12,138 bases of DNA from an uncultured Chlorobiota bacterium (GTDB lineage Bacteria; Bacteroidota; Kapaibacteriia; OLB7), in contig CAMLOB010000061.1 in assembly GCA_946481475.1 (NCBI GenBank), forward strand, positions 1 to 12,138. Direction: 5' to 3'. The first letter of the stretch is position 1; each line of letters starts with the position of its first letter. Below are positions 7,609 to 12,138 of this stretch, one piece after another. The translations under genes and the position numbers were made by a program. Below the pieces are notes generated by a model. That model searched no databases, was not told where the DNA came from, and saw only the letters and a list, made by a program, of their open reading frames with translations.

Positions 7609-7769
7609 GATCTGCGATGTTCAGGGTTTCCCCTCACCTGCAGAAACAAAGCAGCGGTTAGACAAGTTCACCGGATGGTTCATTCCCCTGATGCCATCGG
7701 GATTCGTTATCCGTTTTTCCTGGACGTTTCCCGCTCTGCGAATTTTCGGAAAGGTCGTGAGAATTCCGG

Positions 7770-9998
7770 TCACGGGAGTGTATCGAGACGTTCCGTCACC
7801 GGCTCCCCGCTCCCGGGGAAAGAGTCGTTGCCCCCTCCGTCTGTAGTCGCGGACCTGCGATCGAAGATCAGCCCTCCTTCCACTTCCCGAATTTCGGCCG
7901 ACAGGGCATCGGTGTCATTCAGGATATAGACGGCAACGTTGCCGAGGAAGGCAAAATCGTTCCCGACCGTCCCGGCATAGGCGATCGTCTCACCCGGTGT
8001 GAAATTCCGCCACTTCGATGGGACATCAAGTGCAAGACCCAAAAGGTAAAAGGGATATTCCGGGTAGTGCTCCGTTGTCTTGCGGATCAGATAGGCCTGC
8101 CGAACCAGTTCGTGTCCGCAAAGCAGACGTTCGGCTCTCCGAAGCTCGAGCCCTCGCAGCCGGGCGGCCGAAAGGGCATCGTATGTTGAAATCCTTCTGC
8201 GCTCCTCCTCCCCGCTCAACCGCTGTTGTTGCAGCGCAACAGTCTCCTCTTCATATCTGCCCCGATGTTCGGCAACGAACGCATCGGCCTCGCTCCCCCG
8301 TCTGTTGCTGCGCAGATAGTTCTCGATGATCTGAAGACCGTAGACCATTCCTTCGCGGGGTATTCGCATTCCTCTTTTCAGATAGCCGAACCCCTTCTCC
8401 TCCTCTTTCCGATTCAGAAGGATTTCTCCGGCGGCGAGATAGGGGTAGGGGAAATCGGGGTATTCCCCGATTTCCTGATCGAGAAGGGGGAGTATCCCTT
8501 CGGAATCTTCTCCCTCGGCATCGGAGAGAAGTCCCGCCAGTCTCCAGAGCAGAATCGCACGCTCCCGTCGGTCCTTCTCATCGGCAAGTTTTTCCTGAAG
8601 GATTGCCCTGTCCTCTTCAACCGACTGACGGGCCTCCCGATGCGCCCGCCACCGGTCGGATATCGCACGACTCCACATCCGGTCGGCAACATCGATCACC
8701 TCTTTCAGTCGATCCCCGAAGAATTCCTCGGCGGCCGACCGGCCTTCAGGGGGAGGACTGGGGCTGTGCTCGCCGAGCATCATCAGACGTTCCGGAAACG
8801 ATGGAATCAGCGGCATCCGCTCCCCCCGCAGCATCGCTTCGTTCAATATCAGCTTCGCCTCCTCGCTGCCGACACGCTCGCTCAATCCACGGGTGATCTC
8901 CTCGTAGGGACGAACGTCAGGCGAATCTTCCCGATCGACCTTGCGGAAAATCGTCGGCCAGAGCTGCGCCTCCAGATAGTTGTGCTTCCACGAAAGGTTG
9001 ACCAGCCCATCTCGCAATGCCTGGAAATCTCCCTGGTCGGCCGTCATCCGATCCGCCTCCCCGATTGCAATCCGGGAGAGGAGGAAGACGTGTGCCGTCA
9101 GCTTCTGCAGCACCGATGCATTGAACTCCTCGACCAGCGAACCTCCCCAGTGCATGTGCCCGGCCAGCATCATGTTCAATCCCTGCAGGGCTTCCCAACG
9201 CTCGACACAGCGGCGGAGAAGACGACCGGAAGGTAATCGGTGGAGGATCGACACGCTCTTCAGCATCGCCCGGAACTCCTCCGGTCCCACCGACTGCAGC
9301 AACGGCATCCCCACCAGCAGACTCTGCCGGGCTACAACGTCCCCTTCGGTGACCACGTCACAGATCTGCAGTTCCGTCCCCCCGGCAATCGCTGCCTGAT
9401 CGGTCGGAACGTTCTCCACCCCCTGTTCGCTCCATTCCTTCCGCAACCGTTCTCCCTGCCCGGCATCAAGCAAGACTCCCTCAAGCCGAAAGGTATGCCG
9501 GAAGTAACCGGCCAGCGTGCGGTAGAGCAGAGGATAGCGAAGGACAAAGAGGAGGAGCAGAAAGACCGGTACCGCAACAAGAAGACGAAGCGGAGGAGTT
9601 GCAAGCCCGAAGGCAAGGAACGCACCGACCGGCATACCGACGACGGCGGAAATGATCAGATTGGTTTGCAGAGAGGAATGGCTTTTCGGCCCCAACAGCA
9701 CCTGTCCCCACCGACCGGCCGCCCGCATAAACGAGCGGCGACGAATCTCAAGCAAAAGGAAAATCAGAAAGGGGATGAAAAGGATAACCGTATCGGCCTG
9801 GTAGGCCAGAAGAATGAACAGAAGGAGCAGGGAGAGGGCAAGAAGCAGCGCAAGGAAGCCGACGGAAAAGACGGCGAGATCGGCCGACAACAGATCCCTT
9901 CGGACACGGTAACGATACCGTGAAGGGTTGCCGACGGCAATCGGGTGAAGCTGCTCGACAAGTTTTGCAATGCGGTCCTGTTTCCGATCGGGATGCAT
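7770..9998 (-). CDS. Membrane M48-peptidase-like protein lacking HExxH, with TPR-like tail
   Basis: A 742-residue protein. Four hydrophobic segments span about 41-66, 69-84, 113-133 and 137-153. The following region matches, from my knowledge of the family, the large TPR-tailed M48 metallopeptidases: LLVGMPLLQSVGPEEFRAML (227-246) corresponds to their conserved approach to the active site, and EADR (314-317) plus YLEAQLWPTIFRKVD (341-355) to the downstream third-ligand region. The HExxH itself is replaced by S248-V-S-I-L252, so both zinc histidines and the catalytic Glu are absent. The spacing to the later GRL is kept, and neither other frame there encodes HExxH, so a simple frameshift does not explain it. 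Residues about 460-590 are helical and TPR-like; the end has VRQAYLIRKTTEHYPE, also typical of these relatives. Probable role: non-catalytic membrane scaffold. It is divergent from the aldehyde dehydrogenase. Confidence 0.65.
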   Translation of the reverse strand: MHPDRKQDRIAKLVEQLHPIAVGNPSRYRYRVRRDLLSADLAVFSVGFLALLLALSLLLLFILLAYQADTVILFIPFLIFLLLEIRRRSFMRAAGRWGQVLLGPKSHSSLQTNLIISAVVGMPVGAFLAFGLATPPLRLLVAVPVFLLLLFVLRYPLLYRTLAGYFRHTFRLEGVLLDAGQGERLRKEWSEQGVENVPTDQAAIAGGTELQICDVVTEGDVVARQSLLVGMPLLQSVGPEEFRAMLKSVSILHRLPSGRLLRRCVERWEALQGLNMMLAGHMHWGGSLVEEFNASVLQKLTAHVFLLSRIAIGEADRMTADQGDFQALRDGLVNLSWKHNYLEAQLWPTIFRKVDREDSPDVRPYEEITRGLSERVGSEEAKLILNEAMLRGERMPLIPSFPERLMMLGEHSPSPPPEGRSAAEEFFGDRLKEVIDVADRMWSRAISDRWRAHREARQSVEEDRAILQEKLADEKDRRERAILLWRLAGLLSDAEGEDSEGILPLLDQEIGEYPDFPYPYLAAGEILLNRKEEEKGFGYLKRGMRIPREGMVYGLQIIENYLRSNRRGSEADAFVAEHRGRYEEETVALQQQRLSGEEERRRISTYDALSAARLRGLELRRAERLLCGHELVRQAYLIRKTTEHYPEYPFYLLGLALDVPSKWRNFTPGETIAYAGTVGNDFAFLGNVAVYILNDTDALSAEIREVEGGLIFDRRSATTDGGGNDSFPGSGEPVTERLDTLP

Positions 9999-10017
9999 AT
10001 GATCGCTCGCTGGTTGT

Positions 10018-10046
10018 GACGGATCGAAGAATCTACGGAATCCGTC
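10018..10046. promoter_or_regulatory. Inverted repeat in the divergent M48-like/aldehyde dehydrogenase spacer
   Basis: GACGGAT (10018-10024) and ATCCGTC (10040-10046) are perfect 7-bp inverted arms separated by 15 bp. The repeat begins 19 bp upstream of the minus-strand start codon at 9998, a position compatible with an operator or a leader hairpin of that gene. A chance occurrence cannot be excluded. Confidence 0.3.
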
Positions 10047-10105
10047 CCTCTTCCATCTCAGGGATTTTCATTCCGGCTCTCTGCAAGACGATACGCATTA
10101 CCATC

Positions 10106-10139
10106 TTCCCCTTTCCTATCTTTTCCCCTTTCATATTTC
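10106..10139 (+). repeat. Two-copy 17-bp pyrimidine-rich direct repeat
   Basis: Two adjacent 17-bp copies, TTCCCCTTTCCTATCTT and TTCCCCTTTCATATTTC, differ at four positions. They end 34 bp before the aldehyde dehydrogenase start. The position fits a regulator-binding site or an untranslated leader; no known binding motif is recognised. Confidence 0.5.
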
Positions 10140-10173
10140 ACAGCATCTACAACCAGAGAGGGGAATCGACATC

Positions 10174-11667
10174 ATGGCAGCAACGTATCACAACTACATC
10201 AACGGAACGTGGGAAGGGTCGCTGAGCGGACGAACATTCGAGAACAGAAACCCGGCCGACGTCGACGACCGGATAGGGACGTTTCCGGAGAGCGATGCGA
10301 AGGATGTGGCCGCCGCAACCGCTGCGGCCGCCGAAGCCTACAAACAGTGGCGTCTGACTCCGGCACCGAAGCGGGGGGATATTCTCCGGAAGGCGGGAGA
10401 TATTCTGAGTCGGCAGAAGGACGATCTGGCCCGGGCGATGACCCGGGAGATGGGGAAACCGGTCTTCGAGACGAAGGGGGACGTGCAGGAGGCGATCGAC
10501 ACGGCCTACTATTCGGCAACGGAGACCCGGCGCCTGTTCGGCTACAACACGCCCAGCGAGATGTCGGACAAGATGAACCTCTCCTTCAGGATGCCGATCG
10601 GCGTCTGCGGCATCATCACCGCCTGGAACTTCCCGATGGCCGTGCCGAGCTGGAAGATCTTCCCGGCCCTCGCCTGCGGCAACACGATCGTCTACAAACC
10701 GAGCGAGGACGCCCCACACAGCGGGAACCTGCTGGCCGAGGTGCTGGAGGAGGCCGGGCTTCCGTCCGGCGTTTTCAATGTGGTTCACGGCGGAGCCGAG
10801 TGCGGCAATGCAATCGTGGAACATCCGGCAATCAAGGTGATCGGCTTCACCGGGTCGACCGGCGTGGGGAAGGCCATCGCCTCGAAAGCCGGAGCGATGA
10901 ACAAGAAGGTGTCGCTTGAGATGGGAGGAAAGAACGCCCAGATCGTGATGCCGGATGCAGATCTCGATCTGGCCCTCGACGGCGTGCTCTGGGGAGCGTT
11001 CGGCACCACCGGCCAGCGCTGCACCGCTACCAGCCGGTTGATTCTGCATGAAGCGATCCACGATGATTTCGTCAACAGGCTCATTACGAAAGCTTCGGGA
11101 CTGACGATCGGCCCGGGACTGGAGGAGGAGACGGAGATGGGTCCGGTCATCAACGAGAAGCAACTCGACCGGGTGACCGAATACGTCCGGATCGGTCGCG
11201 AGGAGGACGGGGCGACGTGCGTGCTGGGGGGGGACAAGGCCGGAGAGGAAGACGCGAAACTGGGACGGGGACATTTCTTCCTGCCGACGATTTTTATCGA
11301 TGTGACCCGGAACATGCGGATTGCCAGAGAAGAGATTTTCGGTCCGGTCCTTTCGGTGCTGAAAGTGTCGAGTCTGGACGAGGCAATCGACGTGCTGAAC
11401 GACACCGAGTACGGACTTTCCTCCAGTCTCTACACCTCGAACGTCAACGATGCTTTCCGGGCGATCCGGGATATCGAGGCGGGGATCACCTACATCAACG
11501 TGCCGACAATCGGCGCCGAAGCCCACATGCCGTTCGGCGGCGTCAAGGGGACCGGCAACGGTCATCGCGAGGGGGGCTGGACGGTCTTCGACATCTTCAC
11601 CGAATGGAAGACCGTCTACATCGACTACAGCGGTTCGCTGCAGCGGGCACAGATTGATAATTATTGA
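10174..11667 (+). CDS. NAD(P)-dependent aldehyde dehydrogenase
   Basis: A 497-residue protein of the aldehyde dehydrogenase superfamily, which oxidises aldehydes to carboxylates in the cytoplasm with NAD+ or NADP+. All core motifs are present: the oxyanion Asn152 in WNFP, cofactor-contacting Lys175 in KPSE, the nucleotide-loop GSTGVG at 227-232, the general base Glu249 in LEMGG, the catalytic Cys283 in GQRC, and EEIFGP at 386-391. The length is normal. The end ([36 protein letters not shown]) resembles semialdehyde dehydrogenases often annotated as acting on aminoadipate semialdehyde/piperideine carboxylate or similar, but the substrate cannot be fixed from sequence alone. The start at ATG 10174 is supported by GAGAGGGG at 10156-10163, ten bases upstream, the best ribosome-binding site in the window. 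No pathway partner is adjacent. A hairpin terminator follows at 11750-11785. Confidence 0.95.
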   Translation: MAATYHNYINGTWEGSLSGRTFENRNPADVDDRIGTFPESDAKDVAAATAAAAEAYKQWRLTPAPKRGDILRKAGDILSRQKDDLARAMTREMGKPVFETKGDVQEAIDTAYYSATETRRLFGYNTPSEMSDKMNLSFRMPIGVCGIITAWNFPMAVPSWKIFPALACGNTIVYKPSEDAPHSGNLLAEVLEEAGLPSGVFNVVHGGAECGNAIVEHPAIKVIGFTGSTGVGKAIASKAGAMNKKVSLEMGGKNAQIVMPDADLDLALDGVLWGAFGTTGQRCTATSRLILHEAIHDDFVNRLITKASGLTIGPGLEEETEMGPVINEKQLDRVTEYVRIGREEDGATCVLGGDKAGEEDAKLGRGHFFLPTIFIDVTRNMRIAREEIFGPVLSVLKVSSLDEAIDVLNDTEYGLSSSLYTSNVNDAFRAIRDIEAGITYINVPTIGAEAHMPFGGVKGTGNGHREGGWTVFDIFTEWKTVYIDYSGSLQRAQIDNY

Positions 11668-11749
11668 GAGGAGCGGATGGAAGGATAGACCACAGAGGTA
11701 AGGGGTCAGAGGATCGATAGCGGTCTGTGGAGTTCAACGCCGATACTGC

Positions 11750-11785
11750 GGGGTGAAGAGAGGTCTCACCACTTCTCTTCACTCC
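11750..11785 (+). terminator. Hairpin terminator-like structure after the aldehyde dehydrogenase
   Basis: GGGGTGAAGAGA (11750-11761) and TCTCTTCACTCC (11774-11785) pair over 12 bp with one G-U wobble, around a 12-nt loop. It lies 82 bp after the stop codon and upstream of the lipoprotein promoter. Only a weak T-rich stretch (CTTTAC) follows a few bases later, so termination may be inefficient or factor-dependent. Confidence 0.55.
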
Positions 11786-11823
11786 ACAGTCTTTACACCT
11801 GATCATAATCGGGCAAACAATCG

Positions 11824-11831
11824 TAACTTTG
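11824..11831 (+). promoter_or_regulatory. Bacteroidota-type -7 promoter element for the lipoprotein gene
   Basis: TAACTTTG is a perfect match to the TAnnTTTG element recognised by the primary sigma factor of Bacteroidota. It lies 44 bp upstream of the lipoprotein ATG, after the hairpin that ends the preceding gene. No clear TTTG-type -33 element is seen 19-21 bp upstream. Confidence 0.6.
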
Positions 11832-11875
11832 CCTTCTCGAATCAACCACATCCATTCATCACAGCTACAACATTT

Positions 11876-12138
11876 ATGGAGAATCTTCGAACTCACTTGC
11901 CCGCCTCTCTGCTGACGCTTGCTCTCACTCTTTTGCTGATGAGTTGTTCGGACTCGGCAACCGACCCGACCGATAGTAGTAACAACAACACGAACGCCGA
12001 GCAGATTACCGCCGACTACTATATCCAGGCAACGCTCAACGGTCAGGTCAGAACCGTACAACAGAAGAACGACTATCCGGATCTGGTTGACATGGGCTTC
12101 AGCGCTTATGAAGGGTCAGCCAGTAACGACATTGATTA
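11876..12138 (+). CDS. Lipoprotein of unknown function, N-terminal part (3' end outside the window)
   Basis: The frame opens at ATG 11876 and is still open at the window end after 87 full codons. Residues 1-23 form a lipoprotein signal peptide: Arg5, a Leu-rich core and the lipobox L21-M-S-C24. The mature protein would start at lipidated Cys24 followed by a Ser/Asp/Thr/Asn-rich linker (DSATDPTDSSNNN) and then a probable beta-rich domain beginning ADYYIQATLNGQVRTVQQ. Ser at +2 does not suggest inner-membrane retention by the enterobacterial rule, and an outer-membrane or periplasmic-facing location is likely. Similar short lipoproteins with a domain of this opening are common as uncharacterised proteins in Bacteroidota. 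It has its own promoter, so it need not be functionally tied to the aldehyde dehydrogenase. No Shine-Dalgarno is visible; the leader is A/T-rich near the ATG. Confidence 0.8.
   Translation, partial: MENLRTHLPASLLTLALTLLLMSCSDSATDPTDSSNNNTNAEQITADYYIQATLNGQVRTVQQKNDYPDLVDMGFSAYEGSASNDID

Noticed and set aside
7527..7649. Upstream extension of barrel B by 41 codons
   Set aside because: The signal peptide starts at 7526 or 7523, and the added segment has no hydrophobic or domain character.
7671..7701. Hairpin CCGGATGG/CCATCGGG as terminator of the M48-like gene
   Set aside because: The 8-bp stem has a mismatch, a 15-nt loop and no T-run on the minus strand.
8226..9236. 336-codon plus-strand frame opposite the M48-like gene
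   Set aside because: The minus-strand protein has membrane helices and family motifs; the antisense translation has neither.
9239..9278. A frameshift hiding a real HExxH in the M48-like gene
   Set aside because: I read the other two frames across this stretch; one contains a stop and the other gives no His-Glu pair, while the spacing to flanking motifs is intact.
10117..10124. TATCTTTT as a Bacteroidota -7 element for the aldehyde dehydrogenase
   Set aside because: The final G is missing, there is no TTTG upstream at the right distance, and it lies within the pyrimidine-rich direct repeat.
10147..11565. 472-codon minus-strand frame opposite the aldehyde dehydrogenase
   Set aside because: The dehydrogenase has every catalytic motif; the antisense product is His/Arg/Val-rich without a domain.

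Overview
The window looks like chromosomal DNA from a GC-rich member of the Bacteroidota/Chlorobiota (FCB) branch. The evidence is two large outer-membrane beta-barrel proteins with an N-terminal carboxypeptidase-regulatory-like domain, a lipoprotein behind a perfect TAnnTTTG promoter element, and mostly weak Shine-Dalgarno sequences. A narrower taxon cannot be named from the sequence. I see no phage, transposase, integrase, CRISPR, tRNA or rRNA.

Layout, left to right: the 3' end of a TPR-type gene (+, to 349); a strong intrinsic terminator (352-396) serving the opposing gene; outer-membrane barrel protein A (-, 429-2927); a 482-bp divergent spacer; a fused MarR/GNAT regulator-acetyltransferase (+, 3410-4342); an NTF2/SnoaL-like protein (-, 4355-4747); a 271-bp spacer with two arrays of 7-bp repeats; outer-membrane barrel protein B (-, 5019-7526), a paralogue of A; a membrane protein related to TPR-tailed M48 metallopeptidases but without the HExxH active site (-, 7770-9998); an aldehyde dehydrogenase (+, 10174-11667) followed by a hairpin terminator; and the first 87 codons of a lipoprotein (+, from 11876) that runs off the window.

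There is no single obvious operon or pathway. Most neighbours are divergent or convergent, so most genes are probably transcribed alone. Barrel B and the M48-like protein are the only co-directional neighbours apart from the aldehyde dehydrogenase and the lipoprotein, and a 243-bp gap separates them. The two barrels are diverged copies (about 77% identical in the plug region by hand count) with two unrelated small genes between them. The MarR/GNAT gene is divergent from barrel A and could regulate it, but no operator is convincing.

The observation most worth following is the M48-like protein. It keeps the surrounding family landmarks and the downstream EADR motif, but all three residues of HExxH are replaced, so it looks like a membrane-bound pseudoprotease. 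The heptamer arrays and the competing pairings after the aldehyde dehydrogenase are the most structured non-coding stretches.
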